DNA from: Serinicoccus hydrothermalis
GTDB lineage: Bacteria > Actinomycetota > Actinomycetes > Actinomycetales > Dermatophilaceae
DNA: 64,000 nucleotides
Assembly (NCBI RefSeq): GCF_001685415.1
Contig: NZ_CP014989.1
Location: 3,224,001 to 3,288,000, forward strand
Direction of reading: 5' to 3'
The stretch's first letter is position 1. Each line of letters starts with the position of its first letter. The position numbers were made by a program, and so were the translations under genes. Positions 16,067-26,718 of this stretch are shown here, in pieces. The notes under the pieces were generated by a model. The model was not told the DNA's origin. It saw only the letters and a program-made list of their open reading frames with translations, and ran no database searches.

Positions 16067-17490
16067 CGTGGCGCCGCGGTGAACTCGGCCAGGAAGTCCA
16101 CGAGCAGGGCCGCGCTGCGCTCCCGGGGGAGCGCCTCGATGAGCGCCAGCACCGAGGCCAGGTCCAGCTCCCCGGTCTCCCGCGCCTGCCGCGCGAGGTC
16201 GGCGGGGTCCGGGACGGGCACCTCGCCCTGCGCAGCCGACCCAGGTACGCCCCCCGTCTGACCGCGGACGTCCTCCGCCCCCGCGACGAGTGCGGCGGCG
16301 AGCTCGCCGGCCACCCCGGACGTCACCGGCGTGATCGTCAGGTGCGTCGATCGCGGGATCGTCGTGCCGTCGGTCTGCGTCATCCCCGGCTGGCCCTGCA
16401 GCACGAAGCCGCGCCGGGCGACCGCACCCGCCCAGGCGTGCGGGTCGACCCGGTCCGCGTGGTCGGCCTCGGGGTCCGCCACCACCGCCAGCAGCGGGCC
16501 GACCGGGTCGCCGAGCACGCGCAGCCCGCGGATGCCGTCGACCACCTCGCGGACCACGGCGGTAGTGCGGACCACGCGGTCGGTGAGGTCGGCATACCCC
16601 TGCGTCCCGAGGCGGGTGAGGACCGCCCAGGCCGCCGCCAGCGACATCGCCGAGCGGGAGCCGAGCGCCGTCGGGTTGACCACGGGGTAGCCGGGCCAGT
16701 CGGTGAGCGCGTAGTAGCGCGCGCGGTCCAGCGCGGGGTCGGCGAAGAGGAGGACCGAGGCGCCCTTGGGGGCGTAGCCGAACTTGTGCAGGTCGGCGCT
16801 GATGCTCGTCACGCCCGGCACGGACAGGTCCCACGCGCCGGCCTCCGGCCACCACGGCAGCACGAAGCCGCCGACGCAGGCGTCGACGTGGCAGGGGATG
16901 TCGCGCTCCGCGGCGGCACCGGCGATCTGCGCGACCGGGTCGACCACGCCGTGCGGGTATGCCGGTGCGCTCGCGACCACCAGGGCGGTCGCCTCGTCGA
17001 GGTGCTCGACCACCCGCGCGGCCGGGAGGGTGCCGCCGGCGGGGTCGACCGGCACGGGCACCAGGTCCAGGCCGAGGTAGTGGGCCGCCTTGTGGAAGGC
17101 GGCGTGGGCGGTGCTCGGGGCGACCACGCGCGGCGTCGTGGTGCTGCCCGGGTGGCGCTCCCGCCACCGCTTGCGGGCGGCGAGCACGGCCAGCAGGATG
17201 CTCTCGGTGCCGCCCGAGGTGACCGCGCCGGACGTCTCCGGGCCGCCGCCCAGGACGTCCCGGGCGAAGGCGACGACGTCGGCCTGCAGCTGGGCCACCG
17301 ACGGGAAGGTCGTCGGGTCGAGTGCGTTGACGGCCTGCACCCGGGCTGCCGCGGCGGCGGCCAGCTCGTCCAGCTCGGCGAGGCCGCTGTCGTAGACGTA
17401 GCTGAGGACGCGGCCGCCGTGGGTCGGGGCGTCCGCCTGCCGGTAGGCGTCGAGGCGGGCGAGGATCTCCTCGGGTTCGGGAGGGGTCAC
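16060..17490 (-). CDS. PLP-dependent lyase/decarboxylase, sphingosine-1-phosphate-lyase-like
   Basis: This is a fold-type I pyridoxal-phosphate enzyme (476 residues). AVTSGGTESILLAV, AHAAFHKAAHYLGL, HVDACVGGFVLPW and the cofactor lysine block TSISADLHKFGYAPKGASVLLF all follow sphingosine-1-phosphate lyase more closely than glutamate or aromatic decarboxylases. S1P lyase cleaves phosphorylated long-chain bases to an aldehyde and phosphoethanolamine. No N-terminal membrane helix is present. GTG at 17490 overlaps the stop of the upstream transporter gene by 4 bases, so the two are co-transcribed. The last 60 residues (from about 415) are an acidic extension. Confidence 0.75.
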   Translation of the reverse strand: MTPPEPEEILARLDAYRQADAPTHGGRVLSYVYDSGLAELDELAAAAAARVQAVNALDPTTFPSVAQLQADVVAFARDVLGGGPETSGAVTSGGTESILLAVLAARKRWRERHPGSTTTPRVVAPSTAHAAFHKAAHYLGLDLVPVPVDPAGGTLPAARVVEHLDEATALVVASAPAYPHGVVDPVAQIAGAAAERDIPCHVDACVGGFVLPWWPEAGAWDLSVPGVTSISADLHKFGYAPKGASVLLFADPALDRARYYALTDWPGYPVVNPTALGSRSAMSLAAAWAVLTRLGTQGYADLTDRVVRTTAVVREVVDGIRGLRVLGDPVGPLLAVVADPEADHADRVDPHAWAGAVARRGFVLQGQPGMTQTDGTTIPRSTHLTITPVTSGVAGELAAALVAGAEDVRGQTGGVPGSAAQGEVPVPDPADLARQARETGELDLASVLALIEALPRERSAALLVDFLAEFTAAPRD

Positions 17491-18839
17491 GGGAGTCCTT
17501 CCGTCGTCGTGGTCGCCGTCGCCGGGGCGAGGCTCGCGGGCTCGGGGTAGCGCCGCAGGACCAGCAGGCTCAGCCCGACGAGCACCGCCGGGACGAGCGA
17601 GAAGGCCAGGGCGATCGCGGCGGTCGCGGAGCCGGGCTGGGCCAGCTGCTCGCCGGCCGTGCTGGAGCGGAAGCCGGTGAGCCCCAGCAGCACGAGCACG
17701 AGGACCGGGCCGAGGGCCAGGCCGGTGGTCTCCCCGGCGGTCCACAGCCCGCTCATCGCCCCGCCGCGCTCGCGCCCGGCGGCGCTGATGACGTCGGGCA
17801 GCATCGCGAGCGGGAAGAGCTGCATCCCGGCGTAGGCCACCCCCGCGACGCCCACCACGGGGTAGACCCACCACCCCGGTGCCCAGAGCAGGACCACCAG
17901 ACCCAGGGCCGCGGCGGCGAAGACGAGCGACGCGGCCCGCAGCGCCCCCGCCTTGCCGCGACGGGCGGCATACCGGGTCCACAGCGGCATGACCAGCAGC
18001 GCAGGAGCCACGAGCGCCGCGAAGAGGAGGGTGAGCGCGGTCTGGTCGCCGAGGGTGTAGGTCGCGACGTACTGCGCCGCGGCGAGCATCACCCCGGTCG
18101 CGAGCGCCTGGAGCACGAAGACCGAGAGCAGGGTCCGGTATGCCCGCTCCTCCCGCCACGCGGTCAGCCCGGAGCGGTAGCCCTCGAGCGCGGACGTGGA
18201 CGGTCCGGCCTGCGTCGCGCTGAGGTGGCGGCGGGTGCCGAGGACCGTCGCGAGCATGCCGGCGAGGAGCAGCACGGCGATGCCGAGCGCCATGACGAGG
18301 TAGCCCCCGTGGCCGCCGCCGGCGGCGTCGCGCAGCGCCGGGCCGCCGGCCCCGACGAGCAGGATCGCCAGCGCGAGGGTCGCGATCCGCCAGGCCATGA
18401 CCCGCGTCCGCTCGCCGTAGTCGTCGGTGAGATCGGCCGGGAGCGCGATGTAGGGCACCTGGAAGCAGGAGAAGGAGGTCGTCGCCAGCACGAAGCAGGC
18501 CAGGACCCACACCCCCGCCCCCACCGGCCCGAGGCCGGGCGGGACCGCGAACATCCCGACGAAGCCGAGCGGGAGCGTCACCGCGCCCCAGAGCATGAGG
18601 CGCGTCCGACCGGCCGGCCCCGCGGCCTCGCGGTCGCTGTGCGCGCCGACGAGCGGGTCGATGAGGACGTCCCAGGCCTTGGGGACGACGACGACCACCG
18701 TGGCCAGCAGCGCCGGGACGGCGAGGGTGTCGGTGAGGTAGTAGGCCAGCACCAGGCCGGGGAGGGTGCTGAAGCCGCCGGTGCCCACGCTGCCGGCGGC
18801 ATACCCCAGCAGCACGGGGCGGGGGAGGCGCTGCTGCAT
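17487..18839 (-). CDS. MFS transporter of the GPH (MFS_2) type
   Basis: This is a 450-residue membrane protein with about twelve hydrophobic segments. The segment KAWDVLIDPLVGAHSD and the later QVPYIALPADLTDDYGERT are hallmarks of the glycoside-pentoside-hexuronide cation symporter family. That superfamily also includes MFSD2-type carriers of lysolipids and sphingosine-1-phosphate. It is the first gene of a two-gene unit with the S1P-lyase-like enzyme (GTGA overlap), so it probably imports that enzyme's substrate. The actual substrate, sugar or lipid, is not determined. Confidence 0.82.
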   Translation of the reverse strand: MQQRLPRPVLLGYAAGSVGTGGFSTLPGLVLAYYLTDTLAVPALLATVVVVVPKAWDVLIDPLVGAHSDREAAGPAGRTRLMLWGAVTLPLGFVGMFAVPPGLGPVGAGVWVLACFVLATTSFSCFQVPYIALPADLTDDYGERTRVMAWRIATLALAILLVGAGGPALRDAAGGGHGGYLVMALGIAVLLLAGMLATVLGTRRHLSATQAGPSTSALEGYRSGLTAWREERAYRTLLSVFVLQALATGVMLAAAQYVATYTLGDQTALTLLFAALVAPALLVMPLWTRYAARRGKAGALRAASLVFAAAALGLVVLLWAPGWWVYPVVGVAGVAYAGMQLFPLAMLPDVISAAGRERGGAMSGLWTAGETTGLALGPVLVLVLLGLTGFRSSTAGEQLAQPGSATAAIALAFSLVPAVLVGLSLLVLRRYPEPASLAPATATTTTEGLP

Positions 18840-18870
18840 GGCGCGTCAGCCTAGCGGTGCCCGGCGACGG

Positions 18871-19569
18871 TCAGAGGCCGGTCTGGTCCACCCCGTAGGT
18901 CGCCTGCTCCTGGGTGTAGCCCTCGAAGACCAGCTGGTCGATGAGTCCCTGCCGCGAGAAGCCACTGAACTCGAGATAGGACTCGGCCGCCGCGGCCGCC
19001 TGCTCGTTGTAGTCGATGTCGAGGCTGTCGACGGCGAAGGTGGCGTCCTCGGTGGAGAAGCCCTCGAACTCCAGCTGTCCGATGAGGCCGGTGCGTGAGA
19101 ACGCCGTGAACTGAAGGTAGTCCTGCGCCGATCGCACAGCACTCTCCTGGGAGGTGGTCAGACCGCTCGCCTCTGGGGCGGGATCGTCCGAACCCTGGTC
19201 GTCCTCCTGCTGCTCTGCCTCTTGCTGGGCCTGTGCCGCCGCCTCCTCGCCCTCGGCCAGCGCGGCTGCCTCCGCCTCGTCGGCCCTGCTCTCCGCGTCG
19301 TCGGCCCGTCCCTCGGCCTCGTCGGCCCGGGTCTCGGCCTCCTCCGCCCGTTGCCGAGCGGTGTCGAGTTCGGACTCGAGCTCGGAGACACGTGCCTCCG
19401 CGTCCGAGGCCCGCTGCTCGGCCTCCGTCACGCGCTGGTCCACCGCCGCGTCGGCCTCGGCGGTCGGTGCCGAGGAGGCGGTGCCGGAGTCCTCCCCGTC
19501 CGAACAGCCCGTCACGAGGGCGACAGCCGTCACGAGCGTGACGATGAAGGGCAGGCGTCTCGGTGCCAT
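18871..19569 (-). CDS. Ltp-type surface lipoprotein with coiled coil and two Ltp repeats
   Basis: The signal peptide ends in a lipobox, VTGC, so the protein is membrane-tethered. Residues about 38-115 are a heptad-like, Glu/Ala/Asp-rich coiled coil with tandem ADEAEGRADDAESRADEAE-like units. The C-terminus holds two copies of the Lipoprotein_Ltp (host cell surface-exposed lipoprotein) repeat: AQDYLQFTAFSRTGLIGQLEF with EGFSTEDATFAVDSL, then AESYLEFSGFSRQGLIDQLVF with EGYTQEQATYGVDQ. The namesake Ltp of Streptococcus phage TP-J34 blocks phage DNA injection. AGGAG lies 8 bases before the ATG. It is a 232-residue single gene. Confidence 0.85.
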   Translation of the reverse strand: MAPRRLPFIVTLVTAVALVTGCSDGEDSGTASSAPTAEADAAVDQRVTEAEQRASDAEARVSELESELDTARQRAEEAETRADEAEGRADDAESRADEAEAAALAEGEEAAAQAQQEAEQQEDDQGSDDPAPEASGLTTSQESAVRSAQDYLQFTAFSRTGLIGQLEFEGFSTEDATFAVDSLDIDYNEQAAAAAESYLEFSGFSRQGLIDQLVFEGYTQEQATYGVDQTGL

Positions 19570-19690
19570 GTGTCGTTCTCCTCATCGAGACCATGGGTGA
19601 GATCGTGCAGGACGATACGTCACGTCGGCACGGTGTTCTTCGCGAAGCGACGTCCGTCGGCCGGCCGCCCGGGCGTGCCAGGATCGGCCC

Positions 19691-20515
19691 ATGCGCATCA
19701 CACGTCGAGGACAGGTCATGGTCTGGGGGGTCGCCGCGCTGGCGCTCGCCGGATGCTCGGGCGGGGACGAGGACACCGGCGCCTCGGCGCTCGACACGAT
19801 CCTCGAGGAGGGCAGCCTGCAGGTCTGCACGACCGGCGACTACCCGCCGTTCACCGAGCTGGACGCGGACAGCGGCGAGTTCTCGGGCATCGACGTCGAC
19901 ATGGCCCGCGACCTCGCCGACAGCCTCGGCGTCGAGGTGGAGTTCGTGCAGACCAGCTGGGACACCCTCATGGAGGACTTCCTCGCGGACTGCGACATCG
20001 CGGTGGGAGGCATCTCGATCAGCACCGAGCGGGCGCAGCAGGCCTTCTTCTCGGAGGCGGTCATGGCCGACGGCAAGACCCCCATCGCGCGGTGCGAGGA
20101 CGTCGACAAGTACCGCACGGTGGAGCAGATCAACGACCCCGACGTCACCTCGATCATGCCCAGCGGCGGCACCAACGAGGTCTTCGCGCAGGAGAACTAC
20201 CCCGACGGCGACCTCGTCACCCACGACAACCTCACGATCTTCGACGAGATCGTCGAGGGCCGGGCCGACGTCATGACCACGGACCGCTCCGAGGTGCTCT
20301 ACGTCGCGCACGAGTACGAGGGCGAGCTGTGCCCGACGAACCCGGACGAGCCCTTCGACTACTTCGAGAAGGCCTACCTCCTGCCGCGCGGCGACGTCGT
20401 CCTCAAGGAGTACGTCGACCAGTGGCTCACGATGGCCAAGGGCGACGGCACCTACGACGCCATCACCGAGCCCTGGGTGGGGGACGTCGACCTGTCCCTC
20501 CCGGAGGACGAGTGA
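19691..20515 (+). CDS. Extracytoplasmic lipoprotein of the SBP_bac_3 family, cyclohexadienyl-dehydratase-like
   Basis: The signal peptide ends in LAGC (lipobox). The 274 residues form one amino-acid-type solute-binding domain: LQVCTTGDYPPFTEL, GIDVDMARDLADSLGVEVEFVQTSW, DIAVGGISISTERAQQAFFS, DGKTPIARCEDVDKY, GGTNEVFAQENY, NLTIFDEIVEGRADVMTTD and FEKAYLLPRGD. The last five blocks resemble secreted cyclohexadienyl dehydratase (PheC; prephenate or arogenate dehydratase) more than transport receptors. No permease or ATPase gene is adjacent, which also favours an enzyme. An orphan receptor remains possible. Confidence 0.75.
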   Translation: MRITRRGQVMVWGVAALALAGCSGGDEDTGASALDTILEEGSLQVCTTGDYPPFTELDADSGEFSGIDVDMARDLADSLGVEVEFVQTSWDTLMEDFLADCDIAVGGISISTERAQQAFFSEAVMADGKTPIARCEDVDKYRTVEQINDPDVTSIMPSGGTNEVFAQENYPDGDLVTHDNLTIFDEIVEGRADVMTTDRSEVLYVAHEYEGELCPTNPDEPFDYFEKAYLLPRGDVVLKEYVDQWLTMAKGDGTYDAITEPWVGDVDLSLPEDE

Positions 20516-20546
20516 CCGGGCGGTGCGCGGAGCGCGTCCCCGGTCA
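20513..20546. terminator. Hairpin across two convergent stop codons
   Basis: TGACCGGG (20513-20520) pairs with CCCGGTCA (20539-20546), with an inner GCGC/GCGC pairing in the loop. The first three and last three bases are the stop codons of the two convergent genes. Confidence 0.5.
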
Positions 20547-20948
20547 GCCCTCGAGGAAGTCCAGCCGGACCGTCCGCTCGGCGTTGTCGACGTTGAGGTC
20601 GACGATGCAGATGCTCTGCCAGGTGCCGAGCGCCAGCCGCCCGCCGTCGACGGGGACGGTGGCGTAGGGAGGGACGACCGCGGGCATGACGTGCGACCGG
20701 CCGTGGCCGCGCGCGCCGTGCGCGTGCCGCCACCGGTCGTCGGCCGGCAGCAGGTCGCCCAGGGCCGCGAGCAGGTCGTCGTCGGAGCCCGCGCCGGTCT
20801 CGATGATCGCCAGCCCGGCGGTCGCGTGCGGGACGAAGACGTGGAGCAGCCCGTCGCCCCGTCCCGACACGAAGCCCTCGCACTCACGGGTGAGGTCGAG
20901 GACGACCTCCTCGCCTCCCGTCCGGACGTTCAACGTGGTGGTCTGCAT
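20544..20948 (-). CDS. YjbQ family protein (UPF0047)
   Basis: This is a 134-residue single-domain protein with the family motifs GLLHVFVPHATAGLAIIE, a His-rich middle (WRHAHGARGHGRSHVMPA) and ALGTWQSICIVDLN. E. coli YjbQ has weak thiamine-phosphate-synthase activity; the true role is unclear. The start at 20948 matches the family N-terminus, but the GGAGG before it is only 1 base away. Initiation may therefore use an in-frame GTG 7 codons upstream or be leaderless. Confidence 0.85.
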   Translation of the reverse strand: MQTTTLNVRTGGEEVVLDLTRECEGFVSGRGDGLLHVFVPHATAGLAIIETGAGSDDDLLAALGDLLPADDRWRHAHGARGHGRSHVMPAVVPPYATVPVDGGRLALGTWQSICIVDLNVDNAERTVRLDFLEG

Positions 20949-20993
20949 GCCTCCAGCATCGCCGATCACCCGGAGCCTGTCAGGGGGCAGGGC

Positions 20994-20999
20994 TACCGT
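20994..20999 (+). promoter_or_regulatory. -10 box of the DinB-like gene
   Basis: TACCGT lies 7 bases before the ATG at 21007 without a ribosome binding site, the leaderless arrangement seen repeatedly in this window. Confidence 0.45.
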
Positions 21000-21006
21000 G
21001 CTGCCT

Positions 21007-21516
21007 ATGGACACCTTCCAGGACCTGCTCGCCGACGGCTTCTCCCGCGTGGAGGAGGGGGTGGGTGCCGTGCTCGACGGGATGTCGCCCGAGCAGCTGC
21101 GGTGGCGGCCGGACGACGAGGCCAACCCCGTGGGCTGGCTGCTCTGGCACCTGCTCCGGCAGCAGGACGCGCAGCTCGCCCAGCTCTCGGGCGAGGACCA
21201 GGCGTGGGACCAGGGGTGGAGCGAGCGTCTCGACCTGCCCTACCCGCCGGACGCGATGGGCTACGGCCAGGACCCCGAGGAGGTCGGCCGGTTCGAGCTG
21301 AGCGACCCGGACCTGCTCGTGGGGTATGCCGGTGCCGTCCACGAGCTCACGCGTCGCCTGGTCGCCGGGCTGGACGCGCAGGAGATGGAGCGGGTGCTCG
21401 ACGACTCCTTCGACCCGCCGGTCACCGTGGGGGTGCGGGTGTTCTCGGTGCTCGAGGACGCGATCAAGCACCTGGGGCAGGCCGAGTACGTCAAGGGCCT
21501 GGCGCAGCGAGCCTGA
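21007..21516 (+). CDS. DinB-superfamily protein (mycothiol-dependent-type fold)
   Basis: This is a 169-residue four-helix-bundle protein. Helix 1 begins FQDLLADGFSRVEEGVGAVLDGM; WLLWHLLRQQDAQL contains the first conserved metal-binding His, and the late HLGQAEYVKGL pair supplies another. Family members include mycothiol- and bacillithiol-dependent S-transferases, and this genome carries a mycothiol biosynthesis gene (37852). The substrate is unknown. It converges with the MFS gene at 21544. Confidence 0.8.
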   Translation: MDTFQDLLADGFSRVEEGVGAVLDGMSPEQLRWRPDDEANPVGWLLWHLLRQQDAQLAQLSGEDQAWDQGWSERLDLPYPPDAMGYGQDPEEVGRFELSDPDLLVGYAGAVHELTRRLVAGLDAQEMERVLDDSFDPPVTVGVRVFSVLEDAIKHLGQAEYVKGLAQRA

Positions 21517-21543
21517 CGGCCACCCGCAGCGGGTCGGTGGGGC

Positions 21544-22786
21544 TCAGGCCGGGGCGCCGCCGGGGTCCGCCGGGCCCATCTCGTCGTCGACGAAGACCGG
21601 CCGGGACACCCGCAGACCGGTGAGCGTGAGCGCCACGCCGCTGAGCGCGAGCAGGACCAGCACCAGCCGCCAGTCCCCGGTCCAGGCGTGGATGAGACCC
21701 ACGAGGAACGGGCCGGCGGCGCCGAGCAGGTAGCCGACCGGCTGCACGAAGCCCGACAGCCGCGCCGTGACCTGGGGGTGCCGGCTGCGGGCGTTGATGA
21801 GGGCGATGACCGTGGGGAAGGCCCATCCGGACAGCCCCAGCAGCCCCGACCACAGCCAGGGCACGCTGGCGGGGGAGAGGAGCAGACCGGCATACCCCAG
21901 CACCGCGAGACCGCCGAAGGCGACCATCCACGGCGCCAGCGTCCGGGACCGGTCGATGACGGTGGGCATGACCAGCCCGCCCACGACGCCGAGACCGGTG
22001 AGCAGGGCGGTGAGCAGGCCGGCGGCCGGAGCCGACAGGCCCGCGTCGCGGTAGATCTCGGGCAGCCAGCCGAACTGCACGTAGGCGTTCATCGACTGCA
22101 CGCCGAACATCGCGGTGAGCGCGACCGCCGTCGGCGAGCGCAGGAGCCGGCCCGCCGACCCGCCGCCGTCCTGGGCCGGGGCGGTGCCACGCTCCCGGCG
22201 CGCGACGAGGAGCCAGACCAGCAGCGCGGAGACGGCCGTCAGCCCCCACAGGCCCAGCGACGGACGCCACCCGCCGTCACCCGCGACGGCGGCGACCGGG
22301 GCCGCCAGCGCCGCGCCCGAGGCCCCACCGACCGTGAGACCGGTGCCGTAGACCGTCATGAGCCGCACCCGGTCCGCCGGCTGGCGCTTGATCCACGCGG
22401 GCACGAGCACGTTGCCGACCGCCATCCCGCCCAGCGCGAGCCCGGACAGCGCCACGAAGAGGACCGTGGACCCGGTGAGGACCCGCAGCAGCAGGCCCGC
22501 GACGACGACGACCAGGCCGAGCAGGATGCTGCCGGTCACGCCGCAGCGTCGGGAGAGCGGCACCGCCAGCGCGCCGAGGGCCCCGAAGCACAGACCGGGC
22601 AGCGCGCTGAGCACGCCGGCGACGGTGGGGGTCAGGCCGATGCCCGCCTCGAGCTCGGCCAGGACCGGGCCGATCGAGGTGGCCCCCGGACGCAGGTTGA
22701 CCGCGACCAGGGCCACCGCGACGAGGGCGAGGGCACCCAGGTGGGGCAGCGGCCGCCCGGACGTCCCGGTGCGGCCGCCCGGCCCC

Positions 22787-22794
<8 letters not shown>
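21544..22794 (-). CDS. MFS transporter, CynX/NimT type
   Basis: This is a 416-residue transporter with about twelve hydrophobic segments. The opening [18 protein letters not shown] and [24 protein letters not shown] match the cyanate/2-nitroimidazole (CynX/NimT, YeaN) family; the substrate is unknown. GTG at 22794 overlaps the stop of the isocitrate dehydrogenase gene by 8 bases (GTGACTGA), so it is probably expressed from the icd promoter. Confidence 0.85.
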
Positions 22795-25006
<2,212 letters not shown>

Positions 25007-25048
25007 GCTTCTCCCTGGTCAGGTGCGGTCGGGACGTTTCAGGAGCCG

Positions 25049-25072
25049 AGTCTACGGGCGCGGCGGCGGTAG
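25049..25072. promoter_or_regulatory. Divergent -10 boxes between icd and the stress-protein gene
   Basis: TAGACT on the minus strand (25054-25049) serves icd, and TAGGCT on the plus strand (25067-25072) serves the universal stress protein. They lie only 12 bases apart, so the two promoters cannot easily be occupied together. Confidence 0.5.
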
Positions 25073-25109
25073 GCTGGAGGCACTCTTCGCAGCGACGTGG
25101 CTTGAGGTG

Positions 25110-26009
25110 ATGGCAGTGGTGGCACGACTGGAGCACCCGGTCGTCGTGGGCGTGGCCGGGGTGGGCGTGGACGACGTGGCCCTGGAGTGGGCGGGACGCA
25201 CCGCCCGGCGCACCGGCGCCGAGCTGGTCGTGGTGCACGCGAGCGAGCCGGAGGCGCTCGCGGCGCGGATGGCCGGCGGGGAGGCGGTGGCGGTCACCTC
25301 GGTGCTGGAGGCCGAGGAGGAGCTGGTCGCCGAGCTGGAGCAGCACGCGGCGGCGCTCGGGGAGCGGCTCGGCGTCACCGTGCGCACGGACGTCTCCCGC
25401 GGCTCGCCCACCGCGGCCCTGCTCGCGCACCAGGACGACGCCGCGCTCCTCGTCGTGGGGACGGGCGCCCGCGGGGCGCTCGAGGAGTTCGTGCTCGGCA
25501 GCACCTCGCTCGGCGTCGCCGCGCACGCACGCCGCCCGGTCGCGGTCGTCAACGCCGGGGTGCAGGTCGACTCGCTCGACCACGGCGTGGTCGGGCTGGG
25601 GCTGGACGGCAGCGACGACAGCGCGCGGGCCGCCCGGGCGGCGCTCGCGCTGGGCGAGCTGACCGGGGCCTCGGTGACCGCGCTCACCACCTGGTTCCTC
25701 GAGGTGGTCGACGGGTATGTCGTGACGGAGCCGGACAGCCCGGAGTGGGCCGCGGTGGAGCGTCGCCACGCCGAGGCGCTGGTGCGGGTGCTGCAGCCGG
25801 CGGTCGAGGCATACCCCGACGTCCCGGTGGAGTGGGAGGTGCGTCGCGGAGCGGTCGTGCCGACGCTGCTGGAGGCGGCCCGGGGGTGGGACGCCCTGGT
25901 CGTCGGCAGCCGTGGTCGCGGGAGCATCCGCGGATGGCTGCTGGGATCGGTCAGCCAGCGGCTCATGCGCAGCGCCCCCTGCCCGGTGATCGTCTCCCGG
26001 GCCCCCTGA
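25110..26009 (+). CDS. Tandem universal stress protein (two UspA domains)
   Basis: The 299 residues contain two UspA domains. Domain 1 (about 6-148) starts HPVVVGVAGVGVDD and ends LLVVGTGARGALEEFVLGSTSLGVAAHARRPVAVV. Domain 2 (about 160-298) starts GVVGLGLDGSDDS and ends ALVVGSRGRGSIRGWLLGSVSQRLMRSAPCPVIVSR. The G-x2-G-x9-G-[ST] nucleotide loop is present in both, so ATP binding is likely. ATG at 25110 follows GAGG at 3 bases; GTG at 25116 has better spacing and could be the true start. Such proteins respond to hypoxia and starvation in actinobacteria. Confidence 0.88.
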   Translation: MAVVARLEHPVVVGVAGVGVDDVALEWAGRTARRTGAELVVVHASEPEALAARMAGGEAVAVTSVLEAEEELVAELEQHAAALGERLGVTVRTDVSRGSPTAALLAHQDDAALLVVGTGARGALEEFVLGSTSLGVAAHARRPVAVVNAGVQVDSLDHGVVGLGLDGSDDSARAARAALALGELTGASVTALTTWFLEVVDGYVVTEPDSPEWAAVERRHAEALVRVLQPAVEAYPDVPVEWEVRRGAVVPTLLEAARGWDALVVGSRGRGSIRGWLLGSVSQRLMRSAPCPVIVSRAP

Positions 26010-26037
26010 GAGCTCCTGCGGGCCCTGGGGCAGGTGG

Positions 26038-26667
26038 CTACCAGGGTGGCTCGTCGTCCCGCCAGGTGCCCGACGTGTCCGCGGCCGAGGGGCCGGTCAT
26101 CGCCCAGCAGTCCGTGGGACGGTAGGGGTAGTCAGCCCGGTCGAGGAAGTCCTCGACCCGCTCCCGGGCGTGCAGCTCGCCGGCCCGACCCAGGTCTGCG
26201 GCGAGCCCGCGCCGCCGGACCTCGTGCGCCAGTGCCTGCGCCAGGTAGTCCTCGGCCGGCCGGCGCTGCTGCGCCAGCGCGTCCGCCGTCGCCAGCAGCT
26301 CGTCGTCCTCGAGTCCCGGGAACCCGGCGTGGGTGGGGGCCGGCAGGACCTGGCGGATGATCGGGCGCGGCGGCTGGGGCGTGGCCAGATGTCGCTGCCA
26401 GTCGTAGTCGGGGTCGGGGAGCAGGTTCGTGCGCAGCTGGGTCAGCACGCGGTCGCCGGGGACCCCACGCTGCTCCAGGGGCAGCATCCGTCTGGCCCGG
26501 TCGCGGACGGACTGCGGTGAGCGGCCCAGCCGATGGCTCGTCTCGGTCAGGTCCAGGCCCTCACGGCAGAGGGTCACGAGAGTGGAGTAGTCGTCGTCCG
26601 TCCACGGCTCACCGCTGCGTCGCGGTGGATCGGCCGGGCGGACCTCGGAGAGGTGGCGGATCGTCAT
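26038..26667 (-). CDS. Unknown protein with an N-terminal SANT/HTH-like DNA-binding segment
   Basis: The 209 residues start with a segment of Myb/SANT or GcrA type (about 19-62): EPWTDDDYSTLVTLCREGLD, then ETSHRLGRSPQSVRDRARRML, a helix-turn-helix-like pattern with the conserved Trp. The rest is Pro-, Arg- and Asp-rich with two short predicted helices, and no known domain. The C-terminus is rich in Trp and acidic residues (TWRDDEPPW). The ATG overlaps GAGGTATG, with CAGGAT about 5 bases further upstream. I do not recognise the family. Confidence 0.65.
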   Translation of the reverse strand: MTIRHLSEVRPADPPRRSGEPWTDDDYSTLVTLCREGLDLTETSHRLGRSPQSVRDRARRMLPLEQRGVPGDRVLTQLRTNLLPDPDYDWQRHLATPQPPRPIIRQVLPAPTHAGFPGLEDDELLATADALAQQRRPAEDYLAQALAHEVRRRGLAADLGRAGELHARERVEDFLDRADYPYRPTDCWAMTGPSAADTSGTWRDDEPPW

Positions 26668-26718
26668 ACCTCATCCTGGCGTGTCCCGGTCCCGGTCCGC
26701 AGGAGTTGTCCACAGGGT

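Noticed and set aside
19200-19420. Repetitive sequence that could be a CRISPR or satellite
   Set aside because: The periodicity comes from the coiled-coil repeat of the Ltp lipoprotein; there are no equal spacers.
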